Part shown: in pieces, positions 12,007 through 19,454 of the stretch
Position numbering within the stretch: the stretch's first letter is position 1
Layout: every line of letters starts with the position of its first letter
Assembly (NCBI GenBank): GCA_012517255.1
Contig: JAAYVH010000022.1
Coordinates: 1-32,642 of the forward strand
Source of the DNA: Chthonomonadales bacterium
GTDB taxonomy: Bacteria > Armatimonadota > Chthonomonadetes > Chthonomonadales > CAJBBX01
Length of the DNA: 32,642 nt
Direction of reading: 5' to 3'
Program-made: the position numbers and the translations under genes
The notes under the pieces: generated by a model
What the model was told of the DNA's origin: nothing
Databases searched by the model: none
What the model saw: the letters and a program-made list of their open reading frames with translations, nothing else

Positions 12007-12623
12007 CGGGCATCAGCATCGCGGCGCTCCGCCAGGGAGGCTCTGCGCCGCTCCCGAAACCGAACACCTCCGGCGGCATGAGCCTGACCGAGGCTCTGGC
12101 CAAGCGCCGATCGTGCACGGCCTACACGGACAAGCCATTGAGCCCCGAGCAGATCGGTCAGCTCTGCTGGGCCGCTCAGGGCATCACCGAGCCTGCGAAA
12201 GGCCTGCGCACCGCTCCGTCGGCCATGACGCTCTACTCTGTCCACGTGTACATCGTGGACAGCGCCGGAGTGCACGAGTATCTCCCGAAAGAGCACGCGC
12301 TCTCCACGCTGCGAGCCGACGACCTTGTGGCCGGTTTGCAGGCGCTGGTGGGCAAGCCGGCCAACATGGGCGGAGCGCCCAGCGCCATGGTTCTCGGAGT
12401 CCATCTGGCTCCGCTGGCCGAGCGGGTCGGCGCACGGGCCGAGAAGTTCGCCGCCATGGAGGCTGCCCACATAGCCCAGAACGTGCTCCTGCAGGCGACC
12501 GCTCTGGGTCTCGGCAGCATCCCCGTCGGCGGGTTCGACGAGGCCAGAGTCAGCGATCTGCTGAAGCTGCCCGAGGGCATTCGGCCCATCTACATTCTGC
12601 CGCTGGGAACGCCGAAGGGGTAG
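11961..12623 (+). CDS. Exported or anchored nitroreductase-family (SagB/ThcOx-like) protein
   Basis: 220 residues starting at ATG 11961 with AGGAGG ahead of it; an in-frame ATG at 11859 runs through IS-derived sequence and is rejected. Residues 1-23 form a signal peptide or anchor (MRYFRVTVMLTALALAGISI). The nitroreductase fold has the FMN-phosphate RRS motif (49-51, KRRSCTAYTDKPLS), then CWAAQGITEPAKGLRTAPSA and the C-terminal QATALGLGSIPVGGFDE. Such enzymes use FMN to oxidise or reduce small substrates; an exported version is unusual and resembles those in Planctomycetota/Armatimonadota and anaerobes. Its duplicated upstream sequence shows it once followed the octaheme cytochrome, so it may belong to that redox system. 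Its 3' end is duplicated at 14711-14881. Confidence 0.85.
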   Translation: MRYFRVTVMLTALALAGISIAALRQGGSAPLPKPNTSGGMSLTEALAKRRSCTAYTDKPLSPEQIGQLCWAAQGITEPAKGLRTAPSAMTLYSVHVYIVDSAGVHEYLPKEHALSTLRADDLVAGLQALVGKPANMGGAPSAMVLGVHLAPLAERVGARAEKFAAMEAAHIAQNVLLQATALGLGSIPVGGFDEARVSDLLKLPEGIRPIYILPLGTPKG

Positions 12624-12656
12624 CGGGACAGAACGAGGCGCGTGCCTATCTGCCGC
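12486..12656. repeat. Direct repeat 2, left copy (nitroreductase 3' end + tdk tail)
   Basis: Matches 14711-14881 with three differences in 171 bp. It covers the last 138 bp of nitroreductase, 22 bp of spacer and 11 bp corresponding to the end of the convergent tdk gene, which at this copy is cut off. Homology ends abruptly at 12657. Confidence 0.92.
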
Positions 12657-12846
12657 AGGGGCCTATCCCTCGGCGCAGAGGTCGGCGCGAGCGCAACGGC
12701 GCGATCCCGAGAGGTTCCGCGTGAGGCTGGCGGAAGTCTCAGTCCGTCCGCCGTGAAGGGACGGAGCTTTTCAGCCCGGCCCGAAGGGTCACGTGCGCAG
12801 TCCGCCCGGAGGTCCATGTGCCTACCGGGCGGTCACTGCCTCATCA
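12657..12846. other. Short intergenic block without recognisable gene
   Basis: No supported coding sequence was found between the end of direct repeat 2 and the outer-membrane protein gene. Apparent short frames lack ribosome-binding sites and recognisable motifs. No strong terminator hairpin is obvious. Confidence 0.5.
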
Positions 12847-13635
12847 CTAGAACCGAACGCCTGCCGCAACTCCTACGCAGTCGTCATGGCCCGTGATCGT
12901 GCGCGCAGCCGTGCCTGAGCCGGCCTGGTTGCTCACGAACAGCGAAACGGACCAGTTGTCGGACGGCCGCTGGTACCGAAGGCGAGCTTCATAGCCGGTT
13001 CGTTTACCCCTCGTGCCGCCGGGGTCGACGCTGTTGTACCCACCGAGGAGCAGGGCGCCGCTTGCCGATGCAGTCCACGCTGCCCCGATCGGGGTAGATG
13101 CGCCCACCTCGAGGGTCGTCGTCGTGCCGAAGCCGGGTACGGTCCCGCCCGTGCTCACGTCCTGGCGTGCATCGAACCATGTGATGGCGGGACGGAGCCA
13201 GAACCGCTCGCCTCGCGTTCCTTGCCAGATGAAGGGCACGGCAATGGCCGGAATCGGCTGCTTGGAGTCGCTCTCGCTTCCCGCCGTACGGGATTTCCAC
13301 TCGCCGACGAAGTTGACCGCTGCCTCGACGCCCAGGAGCACATCGCCGGAGGCGGACGACGCCAGCGGCATGTCACCGCGGGCGTAGACCTCCACGAGAG
13401 TAACCTGTGAACGCCACTCTGAGCCCAGGACAAGGTCCGGGCCGGTGTTGTCGAATGTCACGGCTCGAAGCCCCAACCGATGGCGGCCAAGGGAGCGCTC
13501 AAGGCCCCCCTCGAAATGCACGTTGCTGCCTGAGAACACTCTGATTTCGCCGGTCGCCTGCCATGTCTCGTCGGCGAAGCTGGCGGCGGAAAGGCTGACA
13601 AGAGCGACGAACGCGACAAGTGATGCCGTTCTCAT
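12847..13635 (-). CDS. Predicted outer-membrane beta-barrel protein
   Basis: 262 residues with signal peptide (MRTASLVAFVALVSLSAASFA|DE). The remainder is made of alternating-residue amphipathic strands (e.g. RHRLGLRAVTFDNTG, SGDVLLGVEAAVNFVGEWK, GYEARLRYQRPSDNWSVSLFVSN) separated by polar loops, and it ends in an aromatic residue (AAGVRF), the usual barrel-assembly signal. No specific porin family is recognised. It starts 1 bp after the stop of the lipoprotein gene; GGAGGAG within that gene's end provides the ribosome-binding site, so the two are an operon. The barrel indicates a diderm cell envelope. Confidence 0.75.
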   Translation of the reverse strand: MRTASLVAFVALVSLSAASFADETWQATGEIRVFSGSNVHFEGGLERSLGRHRLGLRAVTFDNTGPDLVLGSEWRSQVTLVEVYARGDMPLASSASGDVLLGVEAAVNFVGEWKSRTAGSESDSKQPIPAIAVPFIWQGTRGERFWLRPAITWFDARQDVSTGGTVPGFGTTTTLEVGASTPIGAAWTASASGALLLGGYNSVDPGGTRGKRTGYEARLRYQRPSDNWSVSLFVSNQAGSGTAARTITGHDDCVGVAAGVRF

Positions 13636-13636
13636 T

Positions 13637-14323
13637 CTAGGCTCCTCCCCCCACGGTCACAACCAGCTCGGGCCGGTTCCCGGTGCCCTGATTGTCCCCT
13701 GCGTCTTCGAACAGCACATACTCGTCGTTGAAGACTGCGTCGTCGCCGTCCGGATCCGCCATCGTGTCGTCGTATAGGAACCGCAGTCCGAACCTGGAGA
13801 CGGTCCGGCCGGCTGCCAGGTCCTCCTTCACATAGGCAGTGACATCCAGCTCACGCCAGCCGACCGTTCCATCGGTGGCGAGAACGCCGATATCGGGATG
13901 AAGCACCACTGCGTTAGGCAACGGCAGGTAGAACTCGTCGTCGAGGATATGGTCAACACGTATGCCTCCCGGCAGAAACCGCTGAAACGGGTTGTTCTGC
14001 ATATGCGTCACGAACAGCCGGAGTGTGGCGGATCGGACTGCGTTCGCCGTGACGTTCTGCGGCAGGGGAACTGCCACGAAACCCACCACCATGTCGTCAT
14101 TGCGACTCTGGGTGGTGCCAACCTGGATCGTAGTCCCGCCCTCGTCGCCTCCTTCCCACCCATCGTGTCCGCTGTACGAGTCCTGCGTGTCGTCCTCGGC
14201 TACCATTGTGTAGGTCTGCGAGCCGTTGAGCCCGGGAATCGCAGGGGAGAGCGAGCCCCCACAGCCACCCAGAATCAGCGCCATCGAACCTGCCGCTAGG
14301 GCGGCGGTCCACCTGACGTGCAT
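13637..14323 (-). CDS. Lipoprotein with DNRLRE-like domain
   Basis: 228 residues from ATG 14323, 6 bp after AAGGAG; a GTG one codon earlier is too close to that site. The signal ends in a lipobox (ALILGGC, Cys21). The mature part resembles the DNRLRE/disaggregatase-type carbohydrate-binding fold: DTQDSYSGHDGWEGG with GTTIQVGTT, then VGFVAVPLP...ATLRLFVTHMQ, WRELDVTAYVKEDLAAGRTVSRFGLRF, and a final YVLFEDAGDNQGTGNRPELVVTV. Such domains bind glycans or act as extracellular structural modules. It is cotranscribed with the barrel protein downstream and could be its surface partner. Upstream, TACAAT at 14392-14387 is a possible -10 box with only a poor -35. Confidence 0.75.
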   Translation of the reverse strand: MHVRWTAALAAGSMALILGGCGGSLSPAIPGLNGSQTYTMVAEDDTQDSYSGHDGWEGGDEGGTTIQVGTTQSRNDDMVVGFVAVPLPQNVTANAVRSATLRLFVTHMQNNPFQRFLPGGIRVDHILDDEFYLPLPNAVVLHPDIGVLATDGTVGWRELDVTAYVKEDLAAGRTVSRFGLRFLYDDTMADPDGDDAVFNDEYVLFEDAGDNQGTGNRPELVVTVGGGA

Positions 14324-14676
14324 CACATTCTCCTTATGTGGATTGGGTCGCGACCCCTCGCGCCGCTTCCGGGCCGCATAGGCGCGATTGTACCCGCCAT
14401 TGCTTAGCTACACTACATAGTGGACTGCCCATGATTCGCTGGCCGCGCTTCGTCAACCTTACGCCGTTACCGCCCGGTTCGGCATGGTAGTCAGCGTTGC
14501 CGGGCGCTGTGTCTTTGCTGCATCAAGGCTGTGGTCAGGTGACTCGGCGGGTTGGGGCGCAGAGGGATGAGAAGGATGGCCTGGCGCCCGCTGGGCTCGA
14601 TGTGGCAGCCCTTTTGGTCCTGCCGGCCACCACGGGCCTGGGCGTCAACCTTGGCCATTCATAGGCGCCTGCCCAA
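14324..14676. other. Intergenic region upstream of the lipoprotein
   Basis: No supported gene was found. On the minus strand TACAAT (14392-14387) may be the lipoprotein gene's -10 box. A near-palindrome CACTACATAGTG is at 14411-14422. Open frames in the right half run into the nitroreductase fragment but show no convincing similarity before about 14677. Confidence 0.4.
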
Positions 14677-14848
14677 CGAGCATGAGGTGGCCCCCATCGC
14701 TCACAATGCCCTCCTGCAGGCGACCGCTCTGGGTCTCGGCAGCACCCCCGTCGGCGGGTTCGACGAGGCCAGAGTCAGCGATCTGCTGAAGCTGCCCGAG
14801 GGCATCCGGCCCATCTACGTTCTGCCGCTGGGAACGCCGAAGGGGTAG
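14677..14848 (+). pseudogene. 3' fragment of nitroreductase gene
   Basis: The frame encodes a C-terminal piece matching the intact nitroreductase: LLQATALGLGSTPVGGFDE...LPLGTPKG. From 14711 onward it is nearly identical; between 14677 and 14710 similarity is weaker (IAHNA against IAQNV), and farther upstream it is lost. An ATG at 14552 could start a 98-residue chimeric protein, but most of the enzyme, including the FMN-phosphate motif, is absent. Confidence 0.85.
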
Positions 14849-14881
14849 CGGGACAGAACGAGGCGCGTGCCTATCTGCCGC
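14711..14881. repeat. Direct repeat 2, right copy
   Basis: Pairs with 12486-12656 (168 of 171 identical). Unlike the left copy, it continues into the intact tdk gene, so this is the native junction between nitroreductase and tdk 3' ends. Confidence 0.92.
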
Positions 14882-15482
14882 GAGGTCGTCGGCGAACCTC
14901 GTGGCATCGGCGGCAACGCGCCTCGTAGGTCTCCTCTGCGCCGATCAGGATCAGCGGATCGCCCCAGGCGGGCGGCTTGCCGTCCACCAGCCGTTGTGTG
15001 CGCGTGGCCTCCGCGCCGCACTGCTTACAGATGGCTTTCAGCTTGACCACGTTCTCGGCCAGCGCCAGCAGCTTCGGCATGAAGCCAAAGGGTTCGCCCC
15101 GGAAGTCCTGATCGAGCCCTGCGCAGATCACATCCACGCCGCAGTCGGCGAGCTCCATGCACAGGTCCACGATGGCGGCATCGAAGAACTGGATCTCCTC
15201 GATGGCCACCACCTCGACGTCAGGCAGCAGCGCTGCCTCAATGTCGCGTGACGACCTGGCCGTCACGGCGCTGAAGGTGGTCCCGTCGTGGGTTCGCACG
15301 ACGGTCGTCTCGGCGCGGGTTTCGAGCGACGACTTGAAAACCTGCACAACACGGCGCGCATGCATCGCTCGGCGAACCAGCCGGATCAGCTCCTCGGTCT
15401 TGCCCGAGAACATGCAGCCCGTGATGACCGTGATGGACCCGGCAGCACGGCGATGCCGCCTCGCAAAGCTCGGCGCAGGCAT
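14871..15482 (-). CDS. tdk: Thymidine kinase
   Basis: 203 residues, type II thymidine kinase, which phosphorylates thymidine with ATP for nucleotide salvage in the cytoplasm. The P-loop is GCMFSGKT (22-29). The Walker B/catalytic segment is VVAIEEIQFF (Glu96 is the catalytic base; position 95 is Glu where Asp is usual). CAGLDQDFRGEPFG and MPKLLALAE follow. The lasso/zinc part has Cys152-x2-Cys155 and Cys190-x2-Cys193. A ~14-residue basic extension precedes the usual GSITVITG start. The gene starts 6 bp after the acyl-CoA ligase stop and converges with the nitroreductase fragment. Its last codons form part of direct repeat 2. Confidence 0.93.
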   Translation of the reverse strand: MPAPSFARRHRRAAGSITVITGCMFSGKTEELIRLVRRAMHARRVVQVFKSSLETRAETTVVRTHDGTTFSAVTARSSRDIEAALLPDVEVVAIEEIQFFDAAIVDLCMELADCGVDVICAGLDQDFRGEPFGFMPKLLALAENVVKLKAICKQCGAEATRTQRLVDGKPPAWGDPLILIGAEETYEARCRRCHEVRRRPRGR

Positions 15483-15488
15483 GGCTAC

Positions 15489-17036
15489 CTATTCGGCAGG
15501 GTCAGGACCGTTGGAGCCGAGTTCCATCTCCTTCCGGAGCATGCGCTTGAGAATCTTGCCCGTCGCGCTGCGGGGCATCTCGTCGCGGAAGATGACGCGG
15601 CGGGGCACCTTGTAGTTCGCCAGCGACTTGCGGCAGAACTCGCGCACTTCGCGGGCCGTGAGACTCGCGTTCGGCTTGAGCATGATCACAGCGACGACTT
15701 CGTCGCCGCGCAGAGGATCGGGAGCTCCGATGACAGCGGCGTCGGCAATCGCCGGGTGCGTATAGAGCAGCTCCTCGATCTCCCGCGGATAGACGTTGAT
15801 GCCGCCCACGATCAGCATGTCCTTTTTGCGATCTACGATCGAGAAGTAACCGTCCTCGTCCACCTTTCCCAGGTCGCCGGTGTGATACCAGCCGTTGCGC
15901 ATGGCCGCGGCGGTCTCCTCGGGCTGGTTGTGATATCCGAGCATGACGGTGTCGCCACGCACTACGATCTCTCCGACCTCGCCGACGGGCACCTCTCGGT
16001 CGTTGTCATCGAAGATGCGCATCTCGACGCCATTGAGCGGCAGGCCGATCGTACCGACCTTGCGCACGCCCCGCGGCGGATTGACCGACGTAACAGGACT
16101 GCACTCGGTGGGCCCGTCGCCCTCAATGATGATGGTGTTGAAGCGTTTCTCGAACGCTTCGAGGAGCGCGACGGGCATGGGAGCGCCGCCCGACACGCAC
16201 AGGCGGACCTTCGCCAGCGCCTCCGGCCGATCCGAGGCGAACTGAAGCAGAGCCGCGTACATGGCGGGCACGCCGGGGAAGATGGTCACGCCCTTCGTCT
16301 CGATGGCCTCGAGGACCCTGGCGGGTACAAACTGCTCGACGCAGGTGAACCGGCATCCGCCGTAGAGCGCGGCGTTCTGGCATACCGTGCCGGCAAACGA
16401 GTGGAACAGCGGGAGAACGCACAGCAGGTTGTCGTCAGGCTCGAACTCGAGCACTTGCAGGATCTGACGGCAGTTGGTCAGCAGGTTCTTGTGGGAGAGC
16501 ACGGCGCCCTTGGGCTTGCCGGTGGTGCCCGATGTGTAGATGAAGACGGCCGGAACGTTGGGATCGAGCGCCGTGGCGGCCGGTTCGTCTGCCGAGCCCG
16601 AAGCGAGGAATTCGTCGAACGTCATGATGCCCTCGGGGACGACGTCGCGCGGCCCGACGCATACGATCGTGCCGATGCCGACCTGTCGAGCGGCTTCGGA
16701 GACCGCGGGAAGCAACTGCGGGATGGTCACCACGAGCTTCGCGTCGGCATCGCCCCAGATGTGGATCAGTTCCGGAGCCTTCAGCAGCGGGTTGGCAGGA
16801 ACGCCCACCGCCCCTATCGCCGCGGCTCCGTAGTATGCGATCGTAAAGGGAGGGACGTTGGGCAGCAGGATGGCTACCCGCTCTCCCTGACCGATGCCCG
16901 CCCCGATGAGCGCGTTGGCGAATCTGTTCACCATCTGACCCAGATGCCCATAGGTCAGCGTGGTGTCCTTGTAGAGAAGCGCCGGTCGTTCCGGGTACTC
17001 GGTCATGCCTTTGCGAATCACATCGTAGAGCACCAT
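15489..17036 (-). CDS. Acyl-CoA synthetase (AMP-forming), long-chain type
   Basis: 515 residues, normal for the family. It has the AMP-binding P-loop YTSGTTGKPKGA (167-178), motif GDGPTECSPV (the usual YGxTE has Asp in place of Tyr), WYHTGDLGKVDEDGYFSIVDRKKDMLIVGGINVYPREIE, and the C-terminal catalytic Lys494 in RSATGKILKR. The enzyme activates a carboxylic acid, most likely a fatty acid, to its CoA thioester through an acyl-adenylate. Chain length cannot be predicted. It starts 2 bp after the cyclase-NTPase gene and is followed by tdk after 6 bp, so all are in one minus-strand transcription unit without an obvious functional link. Confidence 0.9.
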   Translation of the reverse strand: MVLYDVIRKGMTEYPERPALLYKDTTLTYGHLGQMVNRFANALIGAGIGQGERVAILLPNVPPFTIAYYGAAAIGAVGVPANPLLKAPELIHIWGDADAKLVVTIPQLLPAVSEAARQVGIGTIVCVGPRDVVPEGIMTFDEFLASGSADEPAATALDPNVPAVFIYTSGTTGKPKGAVLSHKNLLTNCRQILQVLEFEPDDNLLCVLPLFHSFAGTVCQNAALYGGCRFTCVEQFVPARVLEAIETKGVTIFPGVPAMYAALLQFASDRPEALAKVRLCVSGGAPMPVALLEAFEKRFNTIIIEGDGPTECSPVTSVNPPRGVRKVGTIGLPLNGVEMRIFDDNDREVPVGEVGEIVVRGDTVMLGYHNQPEETAAAMRNGWYHTGDLGKVDEDGYFSIVDRKKDMLIVGGINVYPREIEELLYTHPAIADAAVIGAPDPLRGDEVVAVIMLKPNASLTAREVREFCRKSLANYKVPRRVIFRDEMPRSATGKILKRMLRKEMELGSNGPDPAE

Positions 17037-17038
17037 GC

Positions 17039-18787
17039 TCAGTTCTCCATTCGTGGTGAAGTCGGGCCGGTAGCCAGTGCGACGGCCTGCGCGAGCGTAG
17101 GCGTTGGCAGCTCGACATGAGCGCCCAGAGCCTCGCGGATCGCTTCGAGCTCCGAGTCTATCCGTGCGGCGATACGTTTGTCCAGTTCCAGATAGGCGTC
17201 GCGCGCGGCGTGCAGCAGCGCTGCCGCCTTTTCGTGGTTGCGCTGCGCTGCCGCCACCAGTCCGAGCCTCCGCAGCGAGGATGCTACGCCCTCGCGATCG
17301 CCGAGCCGATCATAGATGGTCAGGGCATCTCTGGCGGCGTGTTCGGCCTCGGTGAGGGCGCGCCGGTCGGCCAGAGCCGCCCCCATCGTCTCGAGAAGCG
17401 AGGCCATACCGCGCGACTCTGCCAGCTTGCCGAGCAGCCCTCGTCCATGCGTGGCGGCGGAGTGGCCTGTCTCCTCGGCGCTTGCGGTGGATAGCTGCGC
17501 ACCGATGGCCGAGAGGATCGCCGTCGGGGTCACCTCTTGCGATCGGAGCATCTCGGCAGCGCGCTCTATGGCAGCGGGCATGCCGCCCAGGCTCTGCAGG
17601 AGCCGAGCGATGGGCTTGGCGCGCCGGTCGGTGAGGCGGAAATCCGGTCGGGCTTCATGGGCGCGCTCCGCGAACAGCCTCCCTGCTTCGCTGGCCATGA
17701 CATCCTCGGCGCCGGCATCCGCCGGCGGCAACGACAGCTCGGGCAGGGGAATCTCCTCGGCGTTCTCGATCTTCAGCGACTCGGCGGTCGTGGCCAGACA
17801 GCGCAGATTCGTCGAACCGCTCAGGAGTTCATGGATGAACCTGCTCACCTCGGGTATGCGCCCGCAATCGTCGAGAATGAGCAGGCACGACCGCTTGCTG
17901 ACCCACTCGCGAACCACCTGCGTCGCCGCCGCGCCCTCTCTCATCTCGATGCCGACCGCCCGCGCCACCTCGGCGGCAGCCTCCTCGGCATCGGAGCTCT
18001 CCGAAAGCCTGACATACCAGACGCCGTCGGGAAACCAGTCCACGCGCTCCGCGGCGACTTGCAGAGACAGGCGCGTCTTGCCGATGCCGCTGGGGCCGCT
18101 GATCTGAAGGCATGGGGCGTCTGCGCGGCTCAACAGCGCCGCGATGTGCTCGATCTGCTCCTGACGGCCGATGAAGCTCGTGCGCTGGATGGGCAGATTG
18201 TGGGCGTGGCCGTTGAGCGACCGCGGCGGCTGGGGGCGGCTGACTTCCAGCGCCGGATGGTCCACCTGAAACATGCGGATCGGCTCGTCGAGATCACGCA
18301 GGCGATGGTAGCCCTGATCCACGAACCGCGTGTCCTTGCCCATGCGGTGTTCCACCAGATCGAGGGTGTCCTCGGAGATCAGGATCTGCCCTCCGTTGCA
18401 GGCCGACATCATACGGGCCGTTCGGTTGACCGGCGGTCCGAAGTAGTCGCCGCCCTGAGCGAACGGCTTGCCGGTATGAACCGCCATCCGAACCTGCAGC
18501 CGATCTATGTCCGCCGGCCAGGGGTAACGCTGTAGGGCCGCCTGAGCGACGATGGCGCAGCGCACGGCCGCTGCCGGATCGGAGAACGCGACTTTGTACG
18601 AGTCGCCCTCCGTCTTCATGAGATGACCGCCGTTGCGCTCGATGGCGTCGGCCATGATGGCATTGTGCGCCTGCAGCACCGGCAGGAAGGCGTCGCCGTG
18701 GGTCTCCCACATGTCGGTCGAGCCGACAATGTCGGTGAACAGGAAGGTGACGATCCCCTCAGGCGGTTTGTGTGGCGACGCGGTCAT
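17039..18787 (-). CDS. Class III adenylate cyclase fused to a STAND-like NTPase
   Basis: 582 residues from ATG 18787, which overlaps the endonuclease III stop by ATGA. Residues ~10-170 form a class III cyclase with metal Asp19 (FTDIVGST) and Asp62 (KTEGDSY), adenine-site Lys58 and Asp114 (GGDYFGPPVNRTARM), and Asn121/Arg125, so it looks active. Then FIGRQEQIEHIAALLSR starts an ATPase with P-loop GPSGIGKT and a Walker B CLLILDDC. The C-terminal ~150 residues are TPR-like helices (LTEAEHAARDALTIYDRLGDREG). Such proteins make cAMP and are thought to be regulated through the nucleotide-binding and repeat domains. The protein is shorter than many relatives because the TPR part is brief. No membrane segment is visible. 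Confidence 0.88.
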   Translation of the reverse strand: MTASPHKPPEGIVTFLFTDIVGSTDMWETHGDAFLPVLQAHNAIMADAIERNGGHLMKTEGDSYKVAFSDPAAAVRCAIVAQAALQRYPWPADIDRLQVRMAVHTGKPFAQGGDYFGPPVNRTARMMSACNGGQILISEDTLDLVEHRMGKDTRFVDQGYHRLRDLDEPIRMFQVDHPALEVSRPQPPRSLNGHAHNLPIQRTSFIGRQEQIEHIAALLSRADAPCLQISGPSGIGKTRLSLQVAAERVDWFPDGVWYVRLSESSDAEEAAAEVARAVGIEMREGAAATQVVREWVSKRSCLLILDDCGRIPEVSRFIHELLSGSTNLRCLATTAESLKIENAEEIPLPELSLPPADAGAEDVMASEAGRLFAERAHEARPDFRLTDRRAKPIARLLQSLGGMPAAIERAAEMLRSQEVTPTAILSAIGAQLSTASAEETGHSAATHGRGLLGKLAESRGMASLLETMGAALADRRALTEAEHAARDALTIYDRLGDREGVASSLRRLGLVAAAQRNHEKAAALLHAARDAYLELDKRIAARIDSELEAIREALGAHVELPTPTLAQAVALATGPTSPRMEN

Positions 18788-19446
18788 GGCTTGATATAGG
18801 CGCACTCGGCCCGCAGCACGCAGCCGTCACAGTCGGGGCGAACGGCACGACATCGCCCGCGGCCATGACGGATCAGGCTGACGTGAAACCGATACACGAG
18901 ATCAGACGGAACAACGGCTCCCAGGGCTTCATGGGCTCGCGCCTCGCCGATGCGCCGCTCGATGAGGCCGAGCCGCCACGCCACCCGAAACACGTGCGTG
19001 TCCACAGGCAAGACGGGTCGTCCCATGGCGAAGCATAGCACGATCGCAGCCGTCTTCGGCCCGACTCCGGGCAAGCGGATCAACTCGGCCCGGGCGTCAC
19101 CGTCCGACATGGAGCAAAGATGCTCAAGGTCGGGCTCGCCGCGGTCTCGCGGAACGGTTCGCAACACGCCGAGGATGGTGCGTGCCTTGGTGCGTGCGAG
19201 ACCGCCCGACCTGATCGCGGCCTCGATCTCATCCTCATCGGCGTCGGCAGCCTGCCGCCATGTGGGATAGCGCTCCCTCAGAGAGGCGAACGCGCGTCCC
19301 GAGTTGGCATCCGAGGTGTGCTGCGATAGGATGCAGGCGATGAGCGTATCCAGGCAGGGCGACGGCGCGCGAGGCTCGACCGGGCCATAGGCGCGCTCCA
19401 TCAGGCCCACGATGGCCCGAATGCGCCCTTCGGACGACGTGGACAT
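18784..19446 (-). CDS. nth: Endonuclease III-type DNA glycosylase/AP lyase
   Basis: 220 residues from ATG 19446, 8 bp after the GH51 stop; earlier in-frame starts would overlap that gene. It has the helix-hairpin-helix LPGVGPKTAAIVL with catalytic Lys131, the catalytic Asp149 in PVDTHVFRVAWRLG, and a C-terminal [4Fe-4S] loop Cys199-x6-Cys206-x2-Cys209-x5-Cys215. It removes oxidised pyrimidines from DNA and nicks the abasic site. All key residues are present. The overlap with the downstream cyclase gene suggests coupled translation. Confidence 0.92.
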   Translation of the reverse strand: MSTSSEGRIRAIVGLMERAYGPVEPRAPSPCLDTLIACILSQHTSDANSGRAFASLRERYPTWRQAADADEDEIEAAIRSGGLARTKARTILGVLRTVPRDRGEPDLEHLCSMSDGDARAELIRLPGVGPKTAAIVLCFAMGRPVLPVDTHVFRVAWRLGLIERRIGEARAHEALGAVVPSDLVYRFHVSLIRHGRGRCRAVRPDCDGCVLRAECAYIKP

Positions 19447-19454
19447 GGTCGGAA

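Noticed and set aside
14552-14676. Upstream extension of the nitroreductase fragment as a real 98-residue gene
   Set aside because: No convincing nitroreductase similarity before 14677, no ribosome-binding site evident, and the FMN-binding start of the enzyme is missing.
15288-17120. Long plus-strand open frame of 610 codons opposite the acyl-CoA ligase and tdk genes
   Set aside because: Antisense shadow of two confidently identified minus-strand genes; no recognisable motifs.
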